Source of the DNA: Mucilaginibacter rubeus | GTDB lineage: Bacteria; Bacteroidota; Bacteroidia; Sphingobacteriales; Sphingobacteriaceae | DNA length: 64,000 nt | Assembly: GCF_014643835.1 (NCBI RefSeq) | Contig: NZ_BMKD01000005.1 | Coordinates: 372,001-436,000 of the forward strand | Direction: 5' to 3' | In this document: positions 8,476-17,142 of the stretch, in pieces | Numbering within the stretch: the first letter of the stretch is position 1 | Layout of the letters: every line of letters begins with the position of its first letter | Position numbers and translations under genes: made by a program | The notes under the pieces: model-generated | The model's input: only the letters and a program-made list of their open reading frames with translations | The model's database searches: none | Told to the model about the DNA's origin: nothing

Positions 8476-10797
8476 TTAATTGATGGACAATGGCAAATAA
8501 ATACCGAAGGTAATATTGCGCCCCATGTTATAAATACCAAATTCCGGATCTTCCGAACTTATCCGGCCGGGTTTGAGACGGCTAAGCGCGTCATAGTATT
8601 TGATGTTGGCCAGGTTATTACCCGATACATACAGTTTAACTGGTTGTTTGCCAAAGTTAACCGTTGTGCCCAGGCCTGCATTTAACAGCGTGTAGCCCTT
8701 GGTGCCGGTTTCAAAAGCGGAATCATAACGGTACTGGTTAAAGAAGTTATCAATACCTACCGAAATGTATGATTGTTTCAAACCTTTAATAGTTGGCTCA
8801 AAACGCAGCGTGTTTTTCAGCGTACCGGCGGGGATGAACGCCAGCGGCCTGTCGAGCGTATTATTACGGGCATAAGTGTAGCCAAAGGTATTTTCAAAAT
8901 GGATGAAGCTTACGGGGTGCAGGGTAAAGTTACCTTCAACACCATACAGGTTAGCATTAACCTGGTTGTAACGGTACACATCAAACTGGCTCAGACTGCC
9001 GCTTTCGTTTTCGGCCTGTGCTACATCCCCCTGTTTGTGCGATGCATAAATATAGTTGTGGATGTAGTTTTCATAGATCCCCAAACTGGCACTTACAATT
9101 TTGTCGTCGTATTGCAGGGTAGCGTCAACCTGGTAACTTCTTTCGGGCGCCAGGTTAGGGTTGCCTATTTCATAACGGAAAGTACCTTCATGTACACCGT
9201 TGGAGCCAAGTTCGGCCGGGTTTGGCGCACGGAAAGCCGAGCCGGCGTTGGCCTTGAAATTCAAATTGTCATTAAACTCATGCGTATAACCCAACGCTCC
9301 GCTTATGTTCGAAAATTTGTTGGTAAAGGGGGTAAATTTGGTTTCGCCATCCTCAACCAGGCCTTTGCCCTTGTTTTTACGATAATCATACCTGATACCG
9401 GCATTAAAGGTGTTTTTATCCCAGGTTTTTTTGATGTATGCGAAAGCGCCCACGCCATAAGTATCATAAGCAGGGATCAAAAACTCCGAGCCTTTGTTTA
9501 AACTATGGCCGATGTCCGAACTCGCGCCAAAAACAGGCTGCCATCCATTTGTTTCGGTAACATAATATTTTACATCGCCCGAGTACGTATTCAGATCAAA
9601 GAACAGGGAAGGATCCGGTCCGTCGAGCTCGCGGCGTTGGTTTTTCTGGTAGCCGAGGTTCACTTTCAGGTTGCCCCCTTCGGTAATGAAGTTGTTATCC
9701 CAGTTTATTTTATAATGGCGGATATCCTGTTTAGGGTATTCAAGCGTACGGCTTTTATATTCATCCTGCGTAAATGGTGTGCCATCGTCATGCAAAAAGT
9801 TGAGGCCATTAGCAGGCTCCGGATCGTAAAAACCGATATTGTTTTTAAAGTAGCTAAGGTTGATGTGCGAGTAACCCCATGATTTGTTAAGACCGATCAT
9901 ACCGCTCAGATCGGTTTCATTAAAACCGGAGTTAGGGAAATAGTAATCGGGCGTTTTAAAGGAGTAGGCATTTTTGTAGCTGCCGCGGGCACGCCATACC
10001 AGTCCGTTTTCGTTACCGGTAAGCATCAGTGAAGTTCCGGTTAGGCCGTTATTGGTGGAGTAGTTAGTTAAAAACTCACCTTTGATCTGCCCGTCGGGCG
10101 GGGTAAGTGGTTCAAGCAGGTTAATAACACCGCCCAGCGCGTCTGATCCGTATAGCAGTGAAGCCGCCCCGCGAAGCACCTCTACTCTGTCCGAGCTGTA
10201 TTGATCAATCTCGATACCATGCTCATCGCCCCATTGCTGGCCTTGTTGTTTAACCCCGTCGCTCAAAGTAACTACACGATTATAGCTTAAGCCACGGATA
10301 ACCGGTTTGGAAATAGAGGGACCGGTAGTGATCTGCGACATGCCCGGCACCTGGTGTGCAAGCGCATCGATGAGGTTGGTTGACTGTCTTAACAAGCCAT
10401 CGCGCCCCACAGCCGATACTGACGTGCTGTTTTGTTTATTATTAGCGCTGATAGCTGTGCCGGTAATAACCACTTCGTGGGTTTCGATAATGCTCGACTG
10501 CAATTCAAAAACCAGCGGAGTACCGGCTGAAAGATCAACTATTTTGGTAAGGGATTTATAACCCACATATTCTATCGAGAACAGGAACCTGCCCCTGTTG
10601 GGTAATGATTTAAAGGAAAACTCGCCATTAGGATCGGTGATGGCAGATATCTTTAATTCGGGGATAGTGATCACAGCACCTGGTAAGGTTTGTTTTGATT
10701 GCGCGTCGACCACACGGCCTTTAACAATAATAACATCTGCAAATGCAGAAACCTGCACCAACAGCAATATAATGAAGCTTATAAGCTTTAATTTCAT
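8476..10797 (-). CDS. TonB-dependent outer membrane receptor, possibly for a metal
   Basis: 773 aa: signal peptide (1-20), carboxypeptidase-regulatory-like domain (about 24-105), plug (about 115-230, with PVIRGLSYNRVVTLSDGV and DRVEVLRGAASLLYGSDALG), then a 22-strand-type barrel. The plug stretch GQQWGDEHGIEIDQ resembles ZnuD-like receptors, and the neighbouring small gene encodes a Cys/His-rich exported protein, so zinc or copper is a reasonable guess for the ligand. Transcription is probably from the -7 box at 11222-11229 through the small gene (73-bp gap). Receptor class is certain; ligand is inference. Confidence 0.92.
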   Translation of the reverse strand: MKLKLISFIILLLVQVSAFADVIIVKGRVVDAQSKQTLPGAVITIPELKISAITDPNGEFSFKSLPNRGRFLFSIEYVGYKSLTKIVDLSAGTPLVFELQSSIIETHEVVITGTAISANNKQNSTSVSAVGRDGLLRQSTNLIDALAHQVPGMSQITTGPSISKPVIRGLSYNRVVTLSDGVKQQGQQWGDEHGIEIDQYSSDRVEVLRGAASLLYGSDALGGVINLLEPLTPPDGQIKGEFLTNYSTNNGLTGTSLMLTGNENGLVWRARGSYKNAYSFKTPDYYFPNSGFNETDLSGMIGLNKSWGYSHINLSYFKNNIGFYDPEPANGLNFLHDDGTPFTQDEYKSRTLEYPKQDIRHYKINWDNNFITEGGNLKVNLGYQKNQRRELDGPDPSLFFDLNTYSGDVKYYVTETNGWQPVFGASSDIGHSLNKGSEFLIPAYDTYGVGAFAYIKKTWDKNTFNAGIRYDYRKNKGKGLVEDGETKFTPFTNKFSNISGALGYTHEFNDNLNFKANAGSAFRAPNPAELGSNGVHEGTFRYEIGNPNLAPERSYQVDATLQYDDKIVSASLGIYENYIHNYIYASHKQGDVAQAENESGSLSQFDVYRYNQVNANLYGVEGNFTLHPVSFIHFENTFGYTYARNNTLDRPLAFIPAGTLKNTLRFEPTIKGLKQSYISVGIDNFFNQYRYDSAFETGTKGYTLLNAGLGTTVNFGKQPVKLYVSGNNLANIKYYDALSRLKPGRISSEDPEFGIYNMGRNITFGIYLPLSIN

Positions 10798-10870
10798 GAT
10801 AAAAGATTAAGAAAATCAATAAATACCGTTATAATCAACGGCTATGTTTTGAAGAAAGCGTAAGGTAACC

Positions 10871-11203
10871 TTAAGCAATAACCGGAGGGGCGCGGCCGGC
10901 GGCAAGGATAAGCGCAAGGCTTACAAAATTGTAATCGCCGGGTTTAAAAAAATGATCAGAAGTTACAAGAGGGATAAAAAATGAACTGTTGCTAACGGCC
11001 ACAGCATCGGTATGGTGCATGGCATCGCACAGCAAACATTTTTCTTTAACAGTTTGCTGACCAACGTCCATATGGCTGTGTTTGGTAATTCCCTTGATCA
11101 GGGCGTGCTGGTGCGAATAAACCATATATTGCCCGGCCGCAAAGCAAACAAGCAGCAGCCACGCAAATACAATATGTAAGCGTTTTTTTTTCACAGTCAA
11201 CAT
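10871..11203 (-). CDS. Small exported/membrane-anchored Cys/His-rich protein
   Basis: 110 aa from the ATG at 11203. Hydrophobic segment at 10-28, then HQH (31-33), HSH (42-44), KCLLC with C56 and C59, and H63/H64. A second hydrophobic stretch (93-101) precedes a C-terminal GRAPPVIA. The ligand-rich composition suggests metal binding next to a TonB receptor; similar small partners accompany metal receptors in Bacteroidota. The upstream TTG start (11224) is rejected because it forms part of the -7 box. Confidence 0.7.
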   Translation of the reverse strand: MLTVKKKRLHIVFAWLLLVCFAAGQYMVYSHQHALIKGITKHSHMDVGQQTVKEKCLLCDAMHHTDAVAVSNSSFFIPLVTSDHFFKPGDYNFVSLALILAAGRAPPVIA

Positions 11204-11221
11204 CCCTTTAACGGAATACGG

Positions 11222-11229
11222 CAAAAATA
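11222..11229 (-). promoter_or_regulatory. -7 box TATTTTTG of the receptor operon
   Basis: Matches TAnnTTTG on the minus strand, 18 nt before the ATG at 11203. A TGTAACAATAAT motif lies upstream at 11260-11271 on the plus strand. Confidence 0.6.
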
Positions 11230-11280
11230 AGTATTAAAACGAGAATATTAATGCAACATTGTAACAATAATGATAGCCTG

Positions 11281-11389
11281 GTCATTGTTTCATTTGGTCA
11301 TTAAGTCATTTTTTGCTCATCTGTTGTCAACCAGTGTGTATGTTATGCGATTAACCAATGACCTAATGACGCAATGACCCAATGAATAA
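11281..11389. repeat. Self-complementary oligomer cluster (GGTCATTAAGTCATT / AATGACCTAATGAC)
   Basis: The left half repeats GTCATT-type words (11281-11311) and the right half repeats their complements AATGACC, AATGACG and AATGACCC (11357-11384), making an imperfect inverted repeat. It ends 3 bp before the -7 box of the 11406 gene. Confidence 0.7.
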
Positions 11390-11391
11390 TC

Positions 11392-11399
11392 TATCTTTG
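11392..11399 (+). promoter_or_regulatory. -7 box TATCTTTG
   Basis: Consensus TAnnTTTG followed by CCAAAT and the ATG at 11406. It lies inside the longer frame starting at 11382, so 11406 is preferred as the start. Predicts a leaderless or nearly leaderless mRNA. Confidence 0.7.
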
Positions 11400-11405
11400 C
11401 CAAAT

Positions 11406-11756
11406 ATGACACCTGCCGAGATCAATAAAAAATGGGATGCGCTTCAGCAGCGGATAGCTGAGGATTTTGATAACGAAAAGCCCGATATAAAGGTGATGCT
11501 TTTTTTGATCGGGGTACAGGAGCTGGGCCAGGGGCCGCGTAAGTTCAGCAAGCGCCAAAAAGAAGAGCTGATGCATATCGCCACCTGCCGCTTAATGAGT
11601 ATGATGGGCTTTTACGAGCTGGAAGGCCTTGACCAGGATGGCTGGCCACACTGGAAACGCGTAAAAGTAATCCCGAACTATACCCTGCTTGAACAGGAAA
11701 TGATGATGAAATCGCTCATTGTAAATTACTTTGAGGAGATGGAGGGGGCTGAGTAG
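11406..11756 (+). CDS. Conserved hypothetical protein
   Basis: 116 aa, soluble, with no signal peptide or membrane segment. It starts MTPAEINKKWDALQQRIAED and contains VMLFLIGVQELGQG and FYELEGLDQDGWPHW. The composition is acidic and helical. I recognise it only as a small protein conserved in Sphingobacteriales; no domain or function can be assigned. Stands alone between two repeat clusters. Confidence 0.8.
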   Translation: MTPAEINKKWDALQQRIAEDFDNEKPDIKVMLFLIGVQELGQGPRKFSKRQKEELMHIATCRLMSMMGFYELEGLDQDGWPHWKRVKVIPNYTLLEQEMMMKSLIVNYFEEMEGAE

Positions 11757-11783
11757 TGAGTGTGCGTTGAATAAGGCCTTGTG

Positions 11784-11900
11784 CGATTCCCCTCTTGAGA
11801 GGGGTGTAGGGGTGTGTTTCTTCAATGCGATAAGGAACGCGGGTTAACACACCCCTGCCAGGCACAAATCCAACACGTCCCCTCTCAAGAGGGGAATTAA
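11784..11900. repeat. Inverted repeat, CCCCTCTTGAGAGGGG family
   Basis: ATTCCCCTCTTGAGAGGGG near 11789-11807 reappears in complement at about 11879-11897, with GGGGTGTG and CACACCCC inner arms. Related words occur at 12781-12804 and 13574-13650. It fills the gap before the cyclophilin gene. Confidence 0.75.
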
Positions 11901-11923
11901 AAAATCAAAATAATCAACGGTCT

Positions 11924-12634
11924 ATGAAGAAACTTTTTACCCTAAGCATTCTTTTATTAACCCTTACTGCCGCTTTTGCCGGACCGCCTAAAAACCAATA
12001 TGTGCGGATCCATACGGCATATGGCGATTGCATCATTCGCCTGTATAATGAAACACCATTGCATCGCGATAACTTTATCAAGCTAACCAAAAAGGGATTT
12101 TATAATGGTACGCTGTTTCACCGCGTGATCCAGAATTTCATGATCCAGGGCGGCGATCCGGATTCAAAAGACCCGGTAAAAGCAAAACTTGGCGCGGAAC
12201 TGGGCAATGGCGATGTGGGTTATACCATCCCTGCCGAGTTTCGCGACAGCTTGTTTCATAAACGCGGCGTACTTGCTGCCGCACGGGATGATAACCCTAA
12301 AAAAGAATCAAGCGGCTGCCAGTTTTATATTGTGGAAGGCAAACGCTTTACCGACGGCAAACTGGATACGCTGGAAAATACCCGCCTTAAAGGCCGCAAG
12401 ATCCCGACATGGCAGCGCGAATGGTATAAATCGGTCGGCGGTTCGCCTCACCTTGATCAAAACTATACCGTTTTTGGCGAGGTTGTTACGGGGATTGATA
12501 TGGTTGACCGCATTGCTGCAGTTAAAAAAGATGGGAATGATCGTCCCAACACCGATGCGCCGATGACTGTTGAGCTGCTAAGCAAAAAAGAATGCAAGCA
12601 GTTGGATAAGATATTGTTTCCGGATAAAAAATAA
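11924..12634 (+). CDS. Secreted cyclophilin-type peptidyl-prolyl cis-trans isomerase
   Basis: 236 aa. Signal peptide MKKLFTLSILLLTLTAAFAG is followed by a cyclophilin domain with FHRVIQNFMIQGGDP (catalytic Arg region), SSGCQFYIV and VFGEVVTGIDMVDRI. It accelerates proline isomerisation, probably in the periplasm for envelope protein folding. The loop at about 130-170 is longer than in minimal PpiA proteins, as is usual in Bacteroidota versions. Flanked by repeats on both sides, so probably monocistronic. Confidence 0.92.
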   Translation: MKKLFTLSILLLTLTAAFAGPPKNQYVRIHTAYGDCIIRLYNETPLHRDNFIKLTKKGFYNGTLFHRVIQNFMIQGGDPDSKDPVKAKLGAELGNGDVGYTIPAEFRDSLFHKRGVLAAARDDNPKKESSGCQFYIVEGKRFTDGKLDTLENTRLKGRKIPTWQREWYKSVGGSPHLDQNYTVFGEVVTGIDMVDRIAAVKKDGNDRPNTDAPMTVELLSKKECKQLDKILFPDKK

Positions 12635-12639
12635 ACCGG

Positions 12640-12760
12640 CTGCCGCGAGTTTAGCGATAGCGTAACCCGTGGTTGGCATAATGTAAGCTTTCAGCTTACA
12701 CAAATTCAGCTGAAAGCTGAAACAATGGTACACCACGGGGTGAAACCCCGCGGCAGATAG
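12640..12760. repeat. Imperfect palindrome with nested TTCAGCTGAA and CCGCGGGG arms
   Basis: Outer arms CTGCCGCG and CGCGGCAG, middle arms CCCGTGGT and ACCACGGG, and inner arms around GTAAGCTTTCAGCTTAC and TTCAGCTGAAAGCTGAA. About 120 bp of nearly continuous self-complementarity follow the cyclophilin gene. No T-tail. Confidence 0.75.
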
Positions 12761-12780
12761 TTTAAACTTTAAAAAGAAAA

Positions 12781-12804
12781 TTCCCCCTTTAGGGGGTTAG
12801 GGGG
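12781..12804 (+). repeat. CCCCCTTTAGGGGGTTAGGGGG repeat forming the xth leader
   Basis: A short repeat of the CCCC/GGGG class ends one base before the exonuclease III ATG (12806). It occupies the ribosome-binding region and could pair with itself. Confidence 0.6.
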
Positions 12805-12805
12805 C

Positions 12806-13573
12806 ATGAAAATACTTACATATAACGTTAACGGCATCCGTTCGGCAATTAATAAAGGCTGGCTGGCCTGGCTGCAGGCTACCGATGCTGATGTTGTTTG
12901 TTTGCAGGAAATTAAAGCAACACCCGATGTATTGACCGATTTGGGTTTGGTTGACCAGATGGGTTACCAGCACTACTGGTTCCCGGCAGAAAAGAAGGGC
13001 TATAGCGGCACAGCCATTTTTACTAAAATTTTGCCCAACCATATTGAATACGGCTGCGGTATTCCTGATTTTGACCGTGAGGGGCGCTGCATCCGGGTTG
13101 ACTTTGATGAGGTTTCGGTGATGAGCGTTTATTTCCCATCGGGCTCAAGCGGTGATGACCGGCAGGTTTTTAAATACCGTTTTTTAGATGAGTTTGGCAA
13201 GTACCTTACCCTGCTTAAAGTGGAGCACCCTAACCTGGTGGTTTGCGGCGACTATAACATTTGTCACCGCCCTATTGATATTCACAACCCAAAATCAAAC
13301 GCCAACTCATCGGGCTTTTTGCCGGAGGAACGCGAATGGATGGAGAACTTTATTGAAGGCGGATTTATAGATACCTTCCGCCACGTAAACAAAGAACCGC
13401 ATAATTATACCTGGTGGAGCTTCCGCGCCGGATCACGCGGTAAAAACTTAGGCTGGCGTATTGATTATGCCATGGCCAGTACCCCGCTTGAAGATAAGAT
13501 CCGCCGCGCGGCTATATTGCCCGAGGCAAAGCACTCTGACCATTGCCCGGTGTTGCTGGAATTGGAGTTTTAA
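12806..13573 (+). CDS. xth: Exodeoxyribonuclease III (AP endonuclease)
   Basis: 255 aa, DNase I-like fold. It cleaves abasic sites and removes 3' blocking groups in base excision repair. Motifs in order: YNVNGIRSA (N7), LQEIKA (metal-binding E35), GDYNICHRPIDIHNPK, WWSFRAGSRGKNLGWRIDY and the C-terminal SDHCPVLLELEF with catalytic Asp-His. Normal length. The start codon directly abuts a G-rich repeat with no other leader visible. Confidence 0.95.
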   Translation: MKILTYNVNGIRSAINKGWLAWLQATDADVVCLQEIKATPDVLTDLGLVDQMGYQHYWFPAEKKGYSGTAIFTKILPNHIEYGCGIPDFDREGRCIRVDFDEVSVMSVYFPSGSSGDDRQVFKYRFLDEFGKYLTLLKVEHPNLVVCGDYNICHRPIDIHNPKSNANSSGFLPEEREWMENFIEGGFIDTFRHVNKEPHNYTWWSFRAGSRGKNLGWRIDYAMASTPLEDKIRRAAILPEAKHSDHCPVLLELEF

Positions 13574-13650
13574 CCCCTCTAAATCTCCCCTGAAGGGGAG
13601 ACTTTTAAGAAAGTTTTTTAGCCCTCTCCTTTGGAGAGGGGTGGGTGAGG
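13574..13650. repeat. CTCCCCTGAAGGGGAG / CCCTCTCCTTTGGAGAGGGG repeat
   Basis: Two adjacent hairpin-forming units between convergent xth and porX, related in sequence to those at 11784-11900. The hairpins may also terminate transcription, but a T-run follows only weakly. Confidence 0.7.
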
Positions 13651-13653
13651 TCT

Positions 13654-15207
13654 TTACTTTGGCCCGTAAGTAACCACCGGCACTATCATTTCTTCTAACG
13701 AGATCCCTCCATGCTGGAAAGTTTCATTATAGAAATTCACAAAGTGGTTGTAGTTGTTCGGGTACACGAAATAGCTATCTTCCTTGGCAAAAACAAAGCT
13801 TGAGCTGATGTGCAGTCTCGGCAGCATGGCATCATGCGGATTACGGATATGAAAAACCTCCTTAGCATTATAGTTCAGGTTTTTGCCTTGTTTATAACGC
13901 AGGTTAGTGTTAGTGTTCCTGTCGCCGACAATTTTGCTTGGATTTTTTACGCGGATGGTACCATGATCGGTAGTAATGATAACACGAACCTGTTTTTGTG
14001 CGAGATATTTCAGCAGGTCGAACAACGGGGAGTGCTCAAACCACGACAGGGTTAATGAACGGTAAGCAGCATCATCACTTGCCAGCTCGCGGATCATCTG
14101 CATATCGGTACGGGCATGTGACAGCATATCCACAAAGTTATACACCACTACGTTAAGTTCGTTGTTCATAAGGTTGTTCACCGACTCGTTCAGCGCCCTG
14201 CCTTCATCAATATTGAGGATCTTATGGTAGGAGTGTTTGCAGTCTTTTCGCAACACGCGCTTCAGGTGATCGGCTAAAAAGTCTGCTTCGTACAAGTTCT
14301 TGCCGCCTTCGTCCTCGTCGTTTTGCCACATAGATGGATAGCGGCGTTCCATATCCAAAGGCATCAGGCCCGAAAAAATGGAGTTACGGGCATATTGCGT
14401 AGCTGTTGGCAGGATACTATAATAAGTGTCCTCTTCCTCCAGCCTGAAATATTCGGAAATAATAGGGTTAATGATCTTAAACTGATCATAACGCAGGTTA
14501 TCTATCAAAATAAAAAACAGCGGGCCTTTGCCATCCAGCTTTGGGAATACCTTCTTTTTAAATAACTGGGGCGATGAAGTTGGTGCCAAATCCGGGTTTT
14601 TGATCCAGTTAAGGTAATTGCGCTCCACAAACTTGCAAAACTGCATGTTTGCTTCGGCTTTTTGCAGTGTCAGGATCTCGTGCATGCCTGCATCTTCCAG
14701 CTTTTCCAGCTCAAGCTCCCAGTAGATCAGCTTCTTGTAAACATCAACCCATTCCTGGTGGCTCAGGTTTTCGTTAAGCGTCATGCCGAGTGTACGGAAA
14801 TCCATCTGGTAGGCCATGGTGGTTTTTTCGGTAACGAGGCGTTTGTTTTCGGTCAGTTTTTTTATAGTAAGCAGGATTTGCTTAGGGTGTACCGGCTTAA
14901 TCAGGTAGTCGTCTATCTTTGAGCCGATGGCATCTTCCATCAGGTACTCTTCCTCATTTTTGGTGATCAGTACAATGGGTACATCGTTGTTAATGTTCTT
15001 GATCTGCTGAAGCGTTTCCAGGCCGGTAAGGCCGGGCATGTTTTCGTCAAGGAAAACCAGGTCGAAATAATTGTTCTTAAAAGAGTCGACGGCGTCATAG
15101 CCATTGGTAACCGTGGTTACTTTGTAGCCCTTTTCGCCCAGGAAAAGTATATGTGGTCTTAACAGGTCAATTTCGTCATCGGCCCATAAAATGGTAGTGT
15201 CTTGCAT
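13654..15207 (-). CDS. porX: PorX: response regulator with PglZ (alkaline-phosphatase-fold) output domain
   Basis: 517 aa. The receiver domain (1-120) has phospho-acceptor D54 in LVFLDENMPG and K104 in LIKPVHP. A helical linker (about 120-200) leads to a PglZ domain (about 215-515) with FILIDNLRYDQF and VIITTDHGT, both typical metal-site segments of the alkaline phosphatase superfamily. The architecture is that of PorX, which controls the type IX secretion system in Bacteroidota. No PorY or secretion-system gene is adjacent, though gldH lies near the window end. The receiver rules out a BREX-type PglZ. Confidence 0.93.
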   Translation of the reverse strand: MQDTTILWADDEIDLLRPHILFLGEKGYKVTTVTNGYDAVDSFKNNYFDLVFLDENMPGLTGLETLQQIKNINNDVPIVLITKNEEEYLMEDAIGSKIDDYLIKPVHPKQILLTIKKLTENKRLVTEKTTMAYQMDFRTLGMTLNENLSHQEWVDVYKKLIYWELELEKLEDAGMHEILTLQKAEANMQFCKFVERNYLNWIKNPDLAPTSSPQLFKKKVFPKLDGKGPLFFILIDNLRYDQFKIINPIISEYFRLEEEDTYYSILPTATQYARNSIFSGLMPLDMERRYPSMWQNDEDEGGKNLYEADFLADHLKRVLRKDCKHSYHKILNIDEGRALNESVNNLMNNELNVVVYNFVDMLSHARTDMQMIRELASDDAAYRSLTLSWFEHSPLFDLLKYLAQKQVRVIITTDHGTIRVKNPSKIVGDRNTNTNLRYKQGKNLNYNAKEVFHIRNPHDAMLPRLHISSSFVFAKEDSYFVYPNNYNHFVNFYNETFQHGGISLEEMIVPVVTYGPK

Positions 15208-15229
15208 AGTATATGTATATTAAATAGTC

Positions 15230-15359
15230 GTCTGAATCAGAATTTTCAGAATTTGAAAATTAGCAGAATGATCCGGTATAAGGTTAAATGCTTTTCAAAT
15301 ATCAATTTTTTACCATTAAATTCTGTGAATCCTAAAATTCTATGAATTCTGATTCAGAC
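15230..15359. repeat. Inverted-repeat element with GTCTGAATCAGAATT ends
   Basis: GTCTGAATCAGAATT (15230-15244) is exactly complemented at 15345-15359. Inside, TCAGAATTT-type words on the left face AAATTCTGTGAATCC-type words on the right, giving an imperfect palindrome about 130 bp long. It sits in the divergent porX / HD-gene promoter region. Confidence 0.8.
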
Positions 15360-15476
15360 AGTAAACCCCAAATAGATGCTTTTGTTGTTACACAGTAAAG
15401 GTATTAACAAAATTTAACAAACCTGTCGCGCTTATTTTACCTTTGTTTTACATTTTTGCAATTATTAGAAGCGGCA

Positions 15477-16709
15477 TTGAATAAAAAGAAAATAATTAAC
15501 GACCCGGTTTACGGTTTTATCAGTATCCCAACCGAACTGATCTTTGACCTTATATCCCATCCATACTTTCAGCGGCTGCGTTATATTAAACAGCTGGGCA
15601 TGACCCACCTGGTATATCCCGGAGCATTGCACACCCGTTTTCATCACGCTTTGGGCGCCATGTACCTGATGGATACAGCGCTTGAAACCCTCCGAAACAA
15701 GGGCCATCAAATTTCTGCCGAAGAGGAGGAGGCGGTTACCATTGCCATATTATTGCATGATATTGGTCACGGGCCATTTTCGCACGCTTTGGAAAACACC
15801 ATTATCGACGGGATAGCACACGAGGATATTTCATCAATGCTGATGAATAAGCTTAATGCCCGGTTTGAGGGCAAGCTTACCATGGCTATCAATATTTTTA
15901 ATGATACCTATCCGCGTAAGTTCCTGCACCAGTTGGTATCCAGCCAACTGGATATGGACAGGCTGGATTACCTTAACCGCGACAGTTTCTTTACCGGTGT
16001 ATCCGAAGGGGTGATCAGTTCAGAACGGATCATTAAGATGCTCAATGTTAAGGATGACCATGTAGTTGTTGACGAAAAGGGAATCTACTCGATAGAAAAA
16101 TTTTTGATTGCCCGCCGCCTTATGTACTGGCAGGTTTATCTGCATAAAACAGTAATAGCAGGCGAGGAGGTATTAACCAAGATCTTCAGGCGCGGCCGTG
16201 AACTGATTTCGCAGGGTAAGGAATTGTTTGCCACCCCGGCCCTGCTGCATTTTTTAAAGAACCGCATCAGCAGGAATGCTTTCATGAACGAGGACCATCA
16301 CCTGGAAACGTTTGCCTGTTTGGATGATACCGATATTATGGCATCGGTAAAAGTGTGGGCATATCATCCCGACCAGGTACTTTCCCATCTTTGCAAAAAC
16401 CTGGTGCAGCGTAACCTTTTCAGGGTTGATATTACCAACGAATGCCCCGATGAAGCTTTTGTTGAAAGCCTCCGCCAAAAGGCGATGGAAAAGTATGGCG
16501 TTAGTTATGAAGATGCTGCGGCCTACTTTGTGTTTACCACATCTATCCGCAATAATGCTTATAACCAAAACGATGGCAACATCGGGATACTGATGAAGAA
16601 TGGGGATGTAAAAGATATTGCTGCCGCCAGCGACAATTCAAACCTTGTGGCTTTGGCCAAGACGGTGAAAAAGTATATCCTTTGTTATAACAAGGAGTTG
16701 TTGAATTAA
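15477..16709 (+). CDS. HD-domain phosphohydrolase (dNTPase/SAMHD1-like)
   Basis: 410 aa. HD-fold motifs: HTRFHHALG, then LLHDIGHGPFSHALE (HD pair) and later SQLDMDRLDYLNRDSFFTG, the pattern of the dGTPase/SAMHD1-like HD family. Probable activity on nucleotides, unproven. The start is taken as TTG at 15477 (MNKKKIINDPVYGF), where family homology begins. The frame is open to 15456, but that codon lies inside a -7-like CATTTTTG. It precedes lpxD, an order often seen in Bacteroidota, although here 445 bp of repeats intervene. Confidence 0.85.
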   Translation: MNKKKIINDPVYGFISIPTELIFDLISHPYFQRLRYIKQLGMTHLVYPGALHTRFHHALGAMYLMDTALETLRNKGHQISAEEEEAVTIAILLHDIGHGPFSHALENTIIDGIAHEDISSMLMNKLNARFEGKLTMAINIFNDTYPRKFLHQLVSSQLDMDRLDYLNRDSFFTGVSEGVISSERIIKMLNVKDDHVVVDEKGIYSIEKFLIARRLMYWQVYLHKTVIAGEEVLTKIFRRGRELISQGKELFATPALLHFLKNRISRNAFMNEDHHLETFACLDDTDIMASVKVWAYHPDQVLSHLCKNLVQRNLFRVDITNECPDEAFVESLRQKAMEKYGVSYEDAAAYFVFTTSIRNNAYNQNDGNIGILMKNGDVKDIAAASDNSNLVALAKTVKKYILCYNKELLN

Positions 16710-16724
16710 CAGGCGGTTTTCACT

Positions 16725-16821
16725 GTAGAGACGCATAATTGCGTCTCCCGCATGCAGGTTACGGCAGTTCGAGATTGGCAAAGCGATCTGTCCTAAAGGA
16801 GACGCAATTATGCGTCTCTAC
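16725..16821. repeat. GTAGAGACGC inverted repeat, copy 1
   Basis: 24-nt arms 16725-16748 and 16798-16821 are perfect complements (GTAGAGACGCATAATTGCGT...), with a 49-nt loop. A second copy with slightly degraded arms is at 31397-31494. Confidence 0.85.
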
Positions 16822-16864
16822 ATAAAAAGGCATTATGGATAAATGCCGGAAATGTGCGCTGGCC

Positions 16865-16977
16865 GCGTTAGGAATTGTAGTGTAAAGCCCGCAGCGAGGG
16901 TTGGAATTACGGGTTTGGCAAGCGAGGACTTGGAACGGAAAGCCCGGCCGCAGGCAACGCCCCTATTTAAGAGAGCG
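16865..16977 (+). ncRNA. Dispersed structured element, copy C (divergent)
   Basis: Begins GCGTTAGGAATTGTAGTG and ends CGGCCGCAGGCAACGCCCC, sharing both ends with copies A and B but with a different middle. Internal near-repeats GGAATTGTAGTGTAAAGCCC and GGACTTGGAACGGAAAGCCC are visible. It lies 156 nt after, and in the same direction as, the HD gene. The remaining 16978-17142 is AT-rich and leads to the lpxD promoter; I see no gene there. Confidence 0.5.
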
Positions 16978-17142
16978 ATAAAACAATGGCGTCGTACTTT
17001 GGACTTTAACAAATAGCAAAACGAAACCGATATACACTTGCGACAAATGAAGAAATGGTGAAAAATAAAACGCGTTGACAGTCAAAACTTTTTAACGTGT
17101 GTTCATAACTCATTAATAATTTGTTGCTTCAATTTTAACATT

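Noticed and set aside
13654-15207. PglZ domain as a sign of a BREX or phage-defence locus
   Set aside because: The protein begins with a receiver domain and matches PorX architecture; no BREX genes are adjacent.
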